Positions 1 to 10,848 of a stretch of 64,000 bases of DNA are shown here, piece by piece. Origin of the DNA: Adiantum capillus-veneris. Its lineage: Eukaryota; Streptophyta; Polypodiopsida; Polypodiales; Pteridaceae. A program made the translations under genes and the position numbers. Each line of letters begins with the position of its first letter. Within the stretch, counting starts at the first letter, position 1. Location of the stretch: NCBI GenBank assembly GCA_014529385.2, contig CM043942.1, positions 108,829,141 to 108,893,140 on the forward strand, in the 5' to 3' direction. Below the pieces are notes generated by a model that was not told the origin of the DNA, made no database searches, and was given only the letters and a program-made list of their open reading frames with translations.

Positions 1-141
1 CTCCCTTTGGTCCCATGTTGAGATAGACCTAAAAGCACATGCCTATATTCTAACTCTTGTTCCCATTTATTTTCCCACATTAAATTATCAGTTCAATATG
101 ACAAACTCATTTGGGTTAGTTAGATATTAGATTTTATGACA
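1..141 (-). repeat. 3' LTR of gypsy A (partial)
   Basis: This is the end of the 3' LTR, cut by the window edge. It finishes with TATGACA at 141 and matches 42513-42653 of the 5' LTR base for base in length. The sequence to its right is unrelated to that right of 42653, which sets the LTR border. Confidence 0.8.
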
Positions 142-506
142 TTGTGTCTCTGTTGAAATCATAGTCATCCTCGACTATGAGGTAGAGAAGATAAAGCCTT
201 AGTCAATAGTCTATGTCTCTTAGCGGGTAGATAGAGGATCCCTTTTTACCCTACGAAATCGTTCCAGAATGGATGATTAATCCATTTGGTGCTTGGGAGA
301 CTTAGCTGGCGCAAGCATGTCTGCTCTTTAGTTCATATCATACTTTCCAAAGTAGAGTGACAATTTCTACTTGGTGTTTGAGAGACGTCGTCATGACAAA
401 CATGATTCTAAGCATGCATACTACTCAAATTTGTGAACAATAAAAAGAGAGATCTAGTCTTACAAGACAAAAAGATTGATCATTTAAAAGAAACATTTAG
501 ATTTTC
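142..506. other. 3' untranslated stretch of gypsy A
   Basis: This lies between the pol stop (507-509 on the minus strand) and the 3' LTR. I see no gene, and no clean polypurine tract next to the LTR, which fits decay. Confidence 0.5.
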
Positions 507-1835
507 TTACTCTAGTGTAACATTGTAAGCATTAACAAGGTTCATACTATCCTTAAGCTGTGTTCCTTGCATCCATCTAGATCTTCAAAAGGATAAATTT
601 TTAATTTAATAAGATATCATCGGATAATCTTACCATGCCATAGTCCTTGTCCTCATGTCAAAGGATAGCTTCGGGTTATATCACCTCTTCTTGATCTTCG
701 ATTTTTGGAGGATCTTCAATAATTGGGTTTGTTGATGGCTCTCCTTTGTAAGGCTTGAGTAGGCTCACGTGAAAAGCATTGTGTATGAGCCAATGGTTGG
801 GCAACTTGAGTTGATAGGCCATCTCATTGATTGGTTTTAAGATTTGAAAAGGACCATAGTATCTTTTTGCTATTTAGCATAATACTTTTGGTGGCCCGTA
901 GGATTTTTGCCCGTAGTTTGCCTCAATCGAGCCTTGGGAAACTTAAGTAAGACCTAATCATTTTCTTTGGACGTTAAGGCCCTTTTGTGCTTGTTAGCAG
1001 TAGCTTTTGGCCTTTGTTGGGAGATGGCTTTAGCCTCGTTAATCTTTGAAAAAGATTCTTGTAGGTCTCGACTATACTCATCAGCAGTGAAGATCTTCCC
1101 ATGTAGCTTAAGTAGCAAGGGACTTTTAGGTCTTCCCTCAATGATTTCAAAAGGTGCCTTTCTTGTAGTATTATGGACAGTGTTATTGTACGCATACTGT
1201 ACAAGTGATAGATATTTCTCCCATTGTGAGCGTTGATCTACTTCTGTTGCATAAGTCTTTAGTAGATCAAGAATCGTAAGGTTAGCTATCTCACTTTGGC
1301 CATCCATTTGTGGGTGATAGGCTGAAGAAAAATTCAACCTTGTACCTAGATTTTCAAAGAGACCTTTCAAAAGTTTACTAGTTATTCTAAGATCTCTATC
1401 TGACACGATGGATGTTGGCAATCCATGGTGTTTGAAAATCTGGGATATGAAGAGGGTTTCCATTTGGTGTGCCTTAATAGTCTTTTTGAGAGGAATAAAG
1501 TGTCCATGCTTGCTAAACCTATCGACTATTTTCCAGATTCCCGTATTCCCATGGATAGACTTGGGTAATCCAAAGATAAAATCCATGGGTATACTCTCCC
1601 ATGGCGAATTAGGGAGTGGCAATGGTTGCATTAATCCAGGTTGCTTCCCTCTTTCATATTTTGTCTTTTGGCATGCAACATATTTTGAAACATATTCTTG
1701 TATGTCCACTTTCATGGTGGGCCAATAAAAATATGTATCTACTCTTCGAAAAGTAGGTTGAATCTCTCTATGCCCTACATAGGGAGGAGCATGGGATTCA
1801 TATATCACTTTCTCACGAAGGGAGTGAGTAACCAT
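507..1835 (-). pseudogene. Gypsy A integrase plus chromodomain, degraded
   Basis: This is the C-terminal pol part of a Ty3/gypsy element; integrase inserts the cDNA and the chromodomain guides it to chromatin. An open frame at 954-1835 holds an H-H-C-C zinc-binding region in which the first cysteine of the CxxC pair is tyrosine (KYVACQK). The catalytic D,D-35-E core is present: D in PMDFIF, D in VSDRD, and E in GQSE 35 residues later. Beyond 954 the frame is broken by stops, but a GPY/F-type module (YGPFQILK, then HNAFHVSLLKPYKG) is readable around 700-870. A degenerate chromodomain (PEAIL.HEDK ... QLKDSMNLVNAYN) is readable around 510-690. Confidence 0.85.
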
Positions 1836-2246
1836 CCTGCAAGGTGAATTGTTCCTCTTTCTTCCCTAAGGCAAAGGCTGACACTATGTCCTTAAAATCA
1901 AGGTCAGTAGCATACTCATCGATTATGGAAGATACATCATTGTGAGTTGTTATACACACCATATTTGCCCTTGGTCGGCGTGAGAGAGCATCGGCCACTT
2001 GATTATGCTTACCTACAATATGAAAATTGGATTGCGAGAGGAAATTTTCCCACCTCATTTCTTTGTCGGAAAGCTTGGCTTGCGTCATGAAGTACTTGAG
2101 ACTTTGGTGGTCCTTTCGTAGGATTAATAAAGTCCCTAATAGAGTGTGTTTCCATGTGTCTAGGACATGTAGAACATCTAGTAGCTCTTTTTTGTATATG
2201 CCCAACACTCGTTCATTGGTATTGAGTCTTTGACTTTCATATGCTA
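1813..2246 (-). pseudogene. Gypsy A RNase H, 3' part
   Basis: This is the tethered RNase H of Ty3/gypsy pol. Family motifs are visible: VAYESQRLN, KELLDVLHVLDTWKH, DHQSLKYFMTQ, LSDKEMRWENFLSQ and VADALSRR. The reading begins at the Helitron junction. The missing first part, with the DACG catalytic aspartate, is at 37610-37800. Joining base 2246 to base 37610 gives a continuous GHPIAYES reading, the expected family sequence. A short frame before 1835 then leads towards integrase. Confidence 0.85.
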
Positions 2247-2290
2247 CTAGTATGTGACCTGCGCGTTGTTGCGGCCCAGAAGGAGTATCT
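2247..2290 (-). other. Helitron 3' terminus (CTAG with upstream hairpin)
   Basis: Read on the minus strand, the Helitron ends CACATACTAG and is followed by host TAGCATATG. A small potential stem (CGC, loop AACAAC, GCG) lies about a dozen bases before the CTAG. Autonomous Helitrons typically end in CTRR after a short hairpin; the stem here is weak. Confidence 0.55.
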
Positions 2291-2719
2291 TTCAAATTTG
2301 GTTAACCCCCCTCCCACCTTCTTCAAAGGGATAACATGTGTCACTATTCTTTATGCATCCAATTCAAGGTAGTGACAACCATATCTTAAATGCTTTATTA
2401 TGTGCAATAAGGTTTTACATGCTTTATGGTATCAAACTAAATCACATCTATGTTGTGCGACAACAAAAAGTGCATAGAGAATTGAATGAACATAACAACT
2501 ATAGAACATAAACTTAAAAGATTGCACGTTTGGGAGGGAGGGAGAAAGAGAGAAAGAGAGAGATAGATAGGAGGAAACTAAAAGAAGAAGAACAATCCAA
2601 TTCCATTACTGTAAGTAGTCTTTGTAAGCATAACCTAATATTTGTCTTTAAAGAAAAGGTTTTTTGAAAGCCACTAAATCTTAACTAACAAAACAATTGC
2701 AACTTCAAAACGACAACCT

Positions 2720-3163
2720 TCAGGATGTTCCATTTGGTACTCGTAGAACCCATGGGCCCACATAACGAACTCTCCTACCAAAACGACGACGCTCCTCATG
2801 CAGGGTGTACAATACAATCCTCCAATTCTCATACCTATCCCTATAAGAGTATTCTGCATTGGCCGGCAAGCGATCTCCAAGCTCGCGAACCCGTATCCGA
2901 GCTTAACCTACATTACGATTTAAAGCCACACTAATGTGAAAGTATCCTTGTAGTCCTCCAGAAAACTCATGCACTTCTATTAAAATGCTATATGATAATA
3001 GTGATTCCTGCACACCAACAGGTTAAGTACAATAAGTTCAATAACCACACAAAATATAAAAAAGCATTGTGCTTCACTGATGTTCCTCACCTAACAACTT
3101 CAAAGCTTTCAATAATGTGTACTACATCATGCGTAGTGAGTGGGCCTCTCCAACCAAGTGGAT
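2720..3163 (-). pseudogene. Broken spliced passenger gene, unknown product
   Basis: Two candidate exons read on the minus strand. Exon a (3091-3163) reads DPLGWRGPLTTHDVVHIIES and ends at a GT donor. Exon b (2720-2987) follows an AG acceptor in matching phase and reads ILIEVHEFSGGLQGYFHISV, then RIRVRELGDRLPANAEYSYR, then ENWRIVLYTLHEERRRFGRR, to a TGA. One in-frame TAA (in GGT TAA GCT, near 2908-2915) interrupts exon b. The composition is protein-like and rich in arginine. I do not recognise the family. Exons upstream of 3163 are not identified. It lies inside the Helitron and was probably captured. Confidence 0.4.
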
Positions 3164-4660
3164 CTACATGAGAAAATTATCAGTTTGAACACCAAGCTGA
3201 AAATTAATAAACGATATACTTAGATGGTACCATATATATAAAATGGCGGATGAAGGCATCCATCTAAATGTAGATAGTCTCCAATGCATTCTTTGACGTG
3301 GCATCTATAAATAGAACATTTCAACCCCATCCAAGAAACATCATAACATCAGTTTTTCATGACAATCGAAGTGTATAGAGAATTGAATCAACATAACAAC
3401 TATAGTATGTGACCCATATGTTGGTGCAAACCAAAAGAGCACACTAATAATACCACTGCAACTCTTCAATTTGTAACAAAGTCCTAGCTCTCGATCACTT
3501 GCAGACATGCATACAGAGCCGCACAAATCTACTCGTTTATGTATACATAAGCCATAATATTTCAACATTCCCACATAATGAGACAAAAAAACCTGAAAAA
3601 TATTGCACATGTGCAACAACTTAAAATAGAAGGCAACACTTAGTTTTAAGATTCTAATGCCTTTTTTGAAAAGAAATAACGCCAAATGCAATCCCAATAA
3701 ACCTTCAAACACCAAAAGATTTTATTCGTGATTTTACATTATCCACTCAATGCAAAATGTCAGAACTCCCTGTATATAAACGAAATAAATAGTGGTAAAT
3801 GATTCTTTGGTGGAGTTTCAATTAGCAATATATAATAACTACAATAATATCCAAATTTCCTACACCTATCATACATCGACGGCCCATTTTACAAATGAAA
3901 TCCCACAAACTCTATCGTCTTGTTTGAACCTTTCATAAGTTCTACATTATACAACCTTTGTGGATGCACATCATAACAGGGGACAACTAGTCCATAATTT
4001 CCAAAGCAAAGGGTTTTAGAGGAGGAAGTTTGTTGTTTACAAAGAGAAAACAAACTTCAGGCATATGCATATGCATCAATACAATAAAATATCCAATTGA
4101 AGTGGTTTGATGTGCATGTCCCGAGTCCGAAGTTGTATACAATGGTCTGCAATGGGTCTAGCAAGTGCTATTCAATTATTTGAGAGTGCAAAAAGTGAAC
4201 CAAATCCAAAGGAGTAACACAATTTCTACTTGTCAACCTAAAGATAACTTTCACAATGAAATTTAGATAGTGGAAAAATATCCTAGAATCTATCGAGCTT
4301 TGAAGTATTTCATTTCAATCTTGAAGCTCACATAGCTAAGCATAGTCGTAGTGATTAAAGCGTCTTTTCTAACGACATGCTACCTTATGTCCCCAAGCCA
4401 CAAAGGTAGTACTTCATATTTCTTTGACATAAATATCATCTCAACCAAGGTCTCAAAACTTAATTTAAGTATACTCAATGGCTTCATGCCATGTAGATCA
4501 AGCAACACAAGTATAAAAACAAACAAAACAAGAGGTTCGTTAATTCACCCTACCAACGTAGTTCAAAGCAAGGTATGCTTTAGTACATCAAGACAGTGAA
4601 TCAAATTAGCACACAAAAGTACGTGCCTCAATTATTTCTAGTAGCGAAGGTTGAACGTTG
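3164..4660. other. Helitron interior, no gene seen
   Basis: AT-rich sequence with only short open frames. A phrase of about 35 bases near 3369-3405 (AGTGTATAGAGAATTGAAT and following) is repeated with few changes near 2470-2505. I see no other structure. Confidence 0.5.
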
Positions 4661-5195
4661 CTACATGGCACGGGCATCAGAAGCTTGAACCATCTTTGTC
4701 ATCAACGCATTCAATCGATTTAGTTGGACCTTGAGCCGTGTGACATGTCCTTCTAGAGCAAGGACCTGGTCCTTAAGTGCATCAATTTGGATCTAAATTT
4801 CTCTATTGGGCATGTGTGAGCTTTGCATTGATTCAAATTGTTGCTCCATGAGCACCAACATGTCGAAATGGTGTTCCTCATTGAAGGTCTACAATTTTTT
4901 GGCCATTGGCTTGTTGAGCCACTTCCAAAAGTGCTTCCAAGTGTCTTTCAAAGTCCAATTGCCTAGACTCACTACGGGCAATAAAGTCCCATAATGCAGC
5001 CATAAGTTGGTCATTCCCATCATTTACCATAGGATTAACGGAAGAGGATCCCACACATCGAGCACTTCTCTTTGCTGCTCGAACATTGGCAAGCCTTGGA
5101 GGAGTGGACTCAATAACATCAGACTCAGTCTCAACAATGGCATTGTTATTAGTGTTTTCCATAGCTGTACCATTAAAAAGTACATCACAATGCAT
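4661..5195 (-). pseudogene. Coiled-coil passenger gene, frameshifted
   Basis: A minus-strand frame from about 5162 or 5195 encodes a polar N-terminus (TPPRLANVRAAKRSARCVG), then an amphipathic helical stretch (WDFIARSESRQLDFERHLEA). A stop at 4878 follows. One base out of frame the protein continues (EEHHFDMLVLMEQQFESMQS, then IDALKDQVLALEGHVTRLKV, then LNRLNALMTKMVQASDARAM) to a TAG at 4661-4663, with one more in-frame TAG on the way. The heptad pattern of L, I, V and M predicts a coiled coil. I recognise no family. It lies downstream of the intact spliced gene in the same Helitron and on the same strand. Confidence 0.5.
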
Positions 5196-5400
5196 ATAAA
5201 GCTGAACTATGTGTTAACTACCATGAAGGAAGCAATCCCTTGCACAATATTAAAAACATAACATCTTATCATGCCAAAAAAACATAATCTACACAAATCA
5301 TAAGAGGTGCAAGTTCAGAAAGGACACAAAGTGACTTTAGGGTTTTTCTCACACTTCCTAGAAACATGCATGATTTTCTCTCTTTCTTATCACCTCCCTC

Positions 5401-5402
5401 CC

Positions 5403-5483
<81 letters not shown>
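5401..5483. repeat. (CT)n microsatellite
   Basis: About 80 bases of CT dinucleotides with one GT interruption, between the coiled-coil pseudogene and the 170-codon gene. The flanks show no LTR or LINE end that I recognise. Confidence 0.95.
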
Positions 5484-5486
<3 letters not shown>

Positions 5487-5757
5487 CATAGCAACCTATC
5501 CTCTCACAAATGTGAGGATCAATGCATAGAATTTTTGTGCTTAAACAAAAATATCTAAGATATGAATCTACTATCTTAGATCCCTCAAACTCAAACCACA
5601 ATTCAAAAACTCTATTGCATAGAATTAGAAAAGCCAAACTAAAACATCCAGATATTCAACGTACATTGCCTAAAATGGATCACAAACATGGAGAAGTTGT
5701 TGATATGTTTGTCATAGAAACAAACTCGTTTAAGGACACTATTGTGCCACAAATGAT

Positions 5758-6527
5758 CTAAGAGGCAATATCGATGTAGCTCGCTTCATCATGCAATTGG
5801 CAATTGGCTCGGAGTTTCTCCATTCCTAAATTAAGAACAGTTTTTCCATCCCAAGGTTGATTATCTCCTGGATTAACAAACGAAAGTAGTGAAAAAGGGA
5901 GACTTTTTTTAAAATAATACAGTCAAAGCACCAAACCCAATAATTTACACGTACCAGTTATTGCAGCTACGTATGGAACGGCCAAACATGCAAGTTGTTT
6001 AGGCAAGTAGATTTGGTAGATTAACTCAAAGAATCTAGAACTTTGGAGGTACTCCCAATCATTGGGGACAGAATATCCTTCATATCTAGCCAACCAGTGA
6101 GCATCATCTTCATCTTGGGAAGACACACACTCCTTCCTTATCGAGTAGACACTGTACTCAACGTCGGAGGAGTATGCCAAAACACACAATGTAAAAACAT
6201 CGATAGATGGCAACTTTCTAAGGTCCATAACACAAAAAGAAACAAAAAAGGCATGAATCTTACTTTATGCAAGTGAATTCCTGATTTCACGCGTACACAC
6301 CTGGTCTTGTAGTGCTTTCGGATGGTCCTATCAATTTTTTCGTGTGGCAAACATGCGCACCAAAAATGTGGCTCTACTCAAAATAATAATAAAAAATCAA
6401 GGTCCCAAAAGGAACACAATAAGTCTCCACATAATGCCTTAATGATGGATAAAAACATACCAGGATGTGGATGATCTTCTACATCTAACAGAAAGGACAC
6501 TTCGGAGATGTAAGAAATCTGATCCAT
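5758..6527 (-). CDS. Four-exon passenger gene, intact 170-residue product of unknown function
   Basis: Four minus-strand exons join with correct phase at GT-AG introns: 6461-6527, 6301-6373, 5955-6217 and 5758-5867. Together they make 513 bases, 170 codons plus TAG, with no internal stop. The start ATG at 6527 opens with MDQISYISEVSFLLDVEDHP; no earlier exon was found, so the N-terminus could extend. Notable stretches are CLPHEKIDRTIRKHYKTR, CVLAYSSDVEYSVYSIRKEC, DDAHWLARYEGYSVPNDWEY, LPKQLACLAVPYVAAITGDN and a polar tail ending YIDIAS. I see no signal peptide and at most one weak hydrophobic patch (LACLAVPYVAA). The family is not recognised. It lies just downstream of the Helitron helicase end, within the Helitron. 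An uninterrupted frame amid decayed neighbours suggests recent capture or retained function. Confidence 0.6.
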
Positions 6528-6763
6528 GATCTATACGGCCAAATGGAAACCAAAAAACAGACAATGTGAGGAAGGAACAAAACCTTCACATGACATAGTT
6601 TAGTATATGGTATGTAGAGAGGTAGAAAATTAATTCATGAAATATTTTATGAGTTGAAACATACACAAAGAAGAAGACAATGATAAGAAGGATTGGAGCA
6701 TTCATATGGCATTGTTTAATATCTCATGGTAAACAATGTTTGTTGTTAGTGCAATTGTTTTGT

Positions 6764-7054
6764 TCACATCAAAACGTCACGTATAGGAATCTTCACTCCA
6801 ACAGCTGAAAGTACGCGTGACAAAGCAACATACAATTGTCCATGAGTAAAGACCGGTGTCACCAAGTATAGCCCCAACACAGCAATGCTTTGGCCCTGTG
6901 ACTTATTTATCGTCATACAAAAATCCAATCTAACTGGAAATTGTCTTCTTCTAAGAAAAAATGACAAATCCATGCCAGAATGCACAAAACATATTCGAGG
7001 GATGAAAACCCTGGTCCCAACAAGTGTACCTGTAATAACTTCTGCCTCCAAAAC
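6764..7054 (-). pseudogene. Helitron helicase C-terminus
   Basis: This is the last part of the PIF1-like helicase of the Helitron RepHel protein. Visible motifs are RRQFPVRLDFCMTINKSQGQ (helicase motif V region) and HGQLYVALSRV (motif VI region), ending at a stop at 6764. It is cut off from the rest of the helicase by E1. With one copy of the AAAAC target duplication removed, the reading runs from CKAFHARV directly into LEAEVITGTLVGTRVFIPRI. Confidence 0.9.
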
Positions 7055-7277
7055 TGTGCGCGTCTGTCGCACGTGTCAATGCAAGGAACTTGCCGATACA
7101 TTGTGTGCGAGCCACAAATGGCTCCAAGCATGCAACTAGCCTAAACTAGTAAGCTCAAAGATGGCGATGGTGTGTCACTCACCGCTCTACGCTTGCTATC
7201 GTGGAGGATTCCTCACCACGAAGAAGAAGGAGCCGCCACTGCGTCGCACTCAACCGCCTCGCTGCCGTCGTCGCAAT

Positions 7278-7351
<74 letters not shown>

Positions 7352-7658
7352 GCACACACACACAAGGAGATGAAGAAGAAGAAGAAGATGGAGATGGAGC
7401 AAGAGCACTCTTCAATTGCACAAATGAGAGAATGAGTGAATTTTAGGTTTAGTTGACTTTTATATGAGCTCGCCCCATTCACACTTGGGTGCCCATGCTT
7501 AGCCAACTAATCCCTTGAATGTTCTAGTTAGAGTGCGCCTCTCATCGGAGATCACTCTTACCCTTTTGCTATTGGACCGACAAGCCCGGTACCTGACTCT
7601 ACCAAATAAATAATAAAGTACCCGTTGTAGGTGATAGGAATGTGCGTGAGGCTTAACA
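7055..7658 (-). repeat. E1 3' LTR
   Basis: 604 bases, beginning TGTGCGCG and ending TTAACA. It carries a (CT)n tract at 7279-7347. A TATA-like CATATAAAAG lies on the minus strand at 7457-7466. The bases after it, TGCCCCCCTTCC (7659-7670), read as a polypurine tract on the minus strand. Confidence 0.9.
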
Positions 7659-9431
7659 TGCCCCCCTTCCTGATGTAGATTTTGTCCTCGGAAGCTATTG
7701 AGTTGAAGCTCGTTCGTCGAGGTGGAAGAGCATTTGAGATGAATGTCCTTAGCCTTCTTCAGTCACTACAAAATCAAACAACACAGTAATTGCATTTTCA
7801 TATACAATTAAAAAGCATATGTAGTTTTAGGCAGACAAATTGATTGGTAGCAGAATTATAAACCATTTGTCAGCAATAAACATTAAATTGCAATATAATC
7901 AAACGTATAAACAGTTGTAAAGGTAAAAAATTAAACAAGTCTAGGGTCGCTAATTTAATGATTGAAAGGCACTAAAGATCGATTATTAATACCATGGGCA
8001 AGCTTCTCAATTTCTCTGGTCAATCAAGTTGTTTAATCGCGAGAGCCAAGTATTTCATGTCCGAGGGCTTACTAGAGGCTATACCTAGAAGACCTTGTAG
8101 TTAAGCTACAATAAAAGGAATTTCTCATGAAATCATCGCCTGAATGATTACCTTTTCTTTGACCCCCCAAAGTCTTTTCACAATGATTCAATTTTGATGT
8201 GTGTGCTTATTTTGTATGCCTTGGGTTTTTTGCTTTTCAAGGAAAAGCTCCCACACTGGGAACCTCTAGGGCTCTAGTACCATAGGCGATACATGTGAGT
8301 GGAGTACTAAATCAAGCTGAGGTTTCTCTTCCAGCTTAAGATTTTACATTGTGGCACTTTGATTTTTTGTTTGTTCGTTTTCAGCATTTTAATTTTGTAA
8401 CTTTGGGGGTCATATAACATTGTTACCCTCCCCAGGCTCATCACACTAGTAAACTCCCTTTATAATACTTAAGTTAAAGGTCAATAGGGACTAAGCCCAC
8501 TAGAAAGCCCTAGTACATTTCACACAATGCTGCCTAAATCCGATTAAGAACCTAAGTAACCATTGATAATTAGGAAGGCATTCCCCATGGTATTAAGAGA
8601 AGATCTCTAATGCCTAGCTTGGTCAAACTAGCTTAGTCAGATTGCTTGATTTTTAAACCTAGACAAGTGATTATGACAAAAAATTACATTGAATTTAATG
8701 TTTGATACTAAGCAAATGTGTTGAATATTATGCTACCAATCACAATTAAAGCAGACAAACATGGATGCAAAAAGATAAGGGGCAATGCTAATGGACAAGA
8801 AACACCTATTTCTGTTGATGGTCGCGCTTGATTTGAAGTGTGAACGAGAGAAAGATTCCATGAAGGTCCAAATCTTAACAACAGCAACACGTTCGTGTAC
8901 ACACTAGGAAACACAAAGAATACCTCTAGAAGGCACATCAATGGGAAGAAAGAACTTTGCTAATCACTAAACTCTAAAATAGAAACACTCCTATCGTACT
9001 AATCCTACCTATCCTCCATCACTCGAGTGATGGGGATCAAAGGTGTTTTATGACATAGGTTTCTGTTTCAGTGTATCGGATGTGAATGTGTAGGTCTGGT
9101 CAATGTTTTGACTTTTATTGTGCATACTCGTTTGCTAATTGCTCTTGCTCTTTACTCTTTTTTTTTTGTGAGTATAAGGCTTTATATATATACATTCCCT
9201 AAGATTGAGAGATTGAGAGGTCAGGGAGGAAGGTTTAGAGGGGAGTGAGTGAATGATGACTGTCAGCAAGCACTCCCCCCTTCCTTGGGTAGATCATATC
9301 GTTTGAAATGTGCTCGTCGCCCTTTGAAACCAATTGTTCCAATTGGTAATAGGTGAGTATTTTTGCCAGTAGTTTTCTATTACCTTAGGTGCCTCATCGA
9401 GTTGCAAGGGTGGTAAGGTACTCTCCTAGGA
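7659..9431. other. E1 3' untranslated region with a second LTR-end/polypurine signature
   Basis: I see no convincing gene. A polypurine tract (minus strand) follows the LTR at 7659. A second, CTCCCCCCTTCC at 9273-9284, is preceded by a CA end (AGCAAGCA, 9272). Upstream on the plus strand is TTTATATATATAC (about 9181-9195). The layout resembles the LTR end plus polypurine tract of E1 and E2, so a remnant LTR of a third related element may end at 9272. Confidence 0.45.
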
Positions 9432-10308
9432 TCAAACTTGAAGTGGTTCATCAGGTGATTCTTGAACACTGGGAGGTGTGGATTCCTTTGTAGCTTTATG
9501 GAGGTCCACTATTGTAGGTGGAGGCTGTGGAGAAGCTTTTACCTCTATGGATGCATTACATGAGGAGCTAAAAGCTTCATGGGACTCCCCCCTTCCTAAG
9601 CTAGGTGGAACAAATTGTTCTTTCTTCGGTACCCAAACTAGCTCTGGAGCGGGTGTGTAGCATTCTATGATTTTTTTTCTTTCCACGATCGTCAATTTGT
9701 TTTGGAGCTACAAGAGTGGGCACACATGGGTCAGGTGACAGGTAAGAACATAATCTACGTTTTGGCACCCAGATTTGACCATTTCCTTGATAGTAGCCTT
9801 GGGCTTCCAATAGTCATTTAGGAATCCAATGCCACGTTTCCTTACATTTCTTAGAGTGAATGGGACGTTTCTTACAAGGCTTCTATTTTTTAGCACTAGC
9901 TATGGTCACTAAAGAAGCTTTAGGGACCCACTTGTATGTTTTTTTCGTTATAATAGGATGAGTCTTGTCAGAAGCTGTATGCATTGCTTCTAGCATATTT
10001 AAGGGTACGAGTGGTGGCATTTCATCCCCCTCAGGTATTACCCAGGCCGTCCCCCTGTTTCCCCAAGTGTCTATGGTTGCTGCAAGGTGGACCCAATCCA
10101 CATTGTCCGACTTAGTCATCCCAAGTAGTACATCCATATAAGGAGAATCTTCCCCAACATCAGTGTCCGCTTTACACGTGTAACAATACTGCAATGGGAC
10201 CGAGTGAACTGTGGTGTCAGATCTATGATCAATTATAAACCTGTTTCCTAGAGGATGTGCTCGACCAGTCACAAGATCCACTCGAATGACAGAATCTTGG
10301 AACTGCAA
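9432..10308 (-). pseudogene. E1 W-V-P-K repeat region, frame broken
   Basis: Three minus-strand frames each carry a copy of a short motif centred on W-V-P-K: ELVWVPKKEQF (frame 9432-9695), QGYYQGNGQIWVPKRRL (frame 9601-9810) and TYKWVPKASLV (frame 9883-10308). The frames overlap in different phases, so indels have broken one original ORF. The same repeat is intact in E2 at 22288-24072. The region follows the protease, the place where RT normally sits. I recognise no domain. Confidence 0.6.
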
Positions 10309-10326
10309 GTAGACATGGTTTTTAGA

Positions 10327-10740
10327 CTAGTCATGCACCATTTTTGTTTCCCTCATGAAAGGACGTCCTAAGATCATCTCCAATGCCAAGGTAATCCTTA
10401 TTTTATGTCCAAAGACCTTGATCTTGAGATCTTCTAGCATCCCAATAGGTTTAACAATAGACCCATTGGCCATCTTCACTACTATGGTTGTGGTCGCAAC
10501 GTGAGGTCTTCCCATAGTTTCCCAGCAATTTTTAGTCACAATGCTAACCCCAGTGCCACCATCAAGGATTCCCTTCACAATTAATCCCTTAGTAGTGATT
10601 GGTATGGTCGCATTGGATTCATCACCCTCAAAGTATTGTCCCAACTTATTAGCAGGTATTTCTATAACAAGGTTCTCATCTAGGTTGGGTTGTGGATCTA
10701 AGTGTTCCTCCTCTATTGGCATCTCCCCAGCTCCATCCAT
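10327..10740 (-). pseudogene. E1 aspartic protease (retropepsin-like)
   Basis: A 137-residue frame with the retropepsin pattern: ILDGGTGVSIVTKNCW, where the catalytic D-[ST]-G is D-G-G, and LEMILGRPFMRETKMV near the end. It matches the E2 protease (AILDSGAGVAIATKEIW ... LILGRPFMRQLKMVQD). In E1 the serine of the active-site triplet is replaced by glycine. Upstream is a polar linker with the Q-Y-F-E-G-D-E motif also seen in E2 (REYCEGEDGN). The frame ends at a stop just after the GRPFMR motif. Confidence 0.75.
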
Positions 10741-10848
10741 TTATGCAAATTGTGGTAGCCCAAACTTCAGTTCTCCATTGAGAAAGGCTCGAAGAGCTGA
10801 GACTAGCTCAGGGTCTTTATATAGTTTGGACATGATGGTGGTTCTAAC

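Noticed and set aside
1408-1728. Plus-strand ORF over the gypsy integrase
   Set aside because: Shadow of the minus-strand integrase, whose motifs explain the sequence.
3341-3715. 124-residue minus-strand ORF, hydrophobic
   Set aside because: AT-rich, no family resemblance, no splice context. Probably chance.
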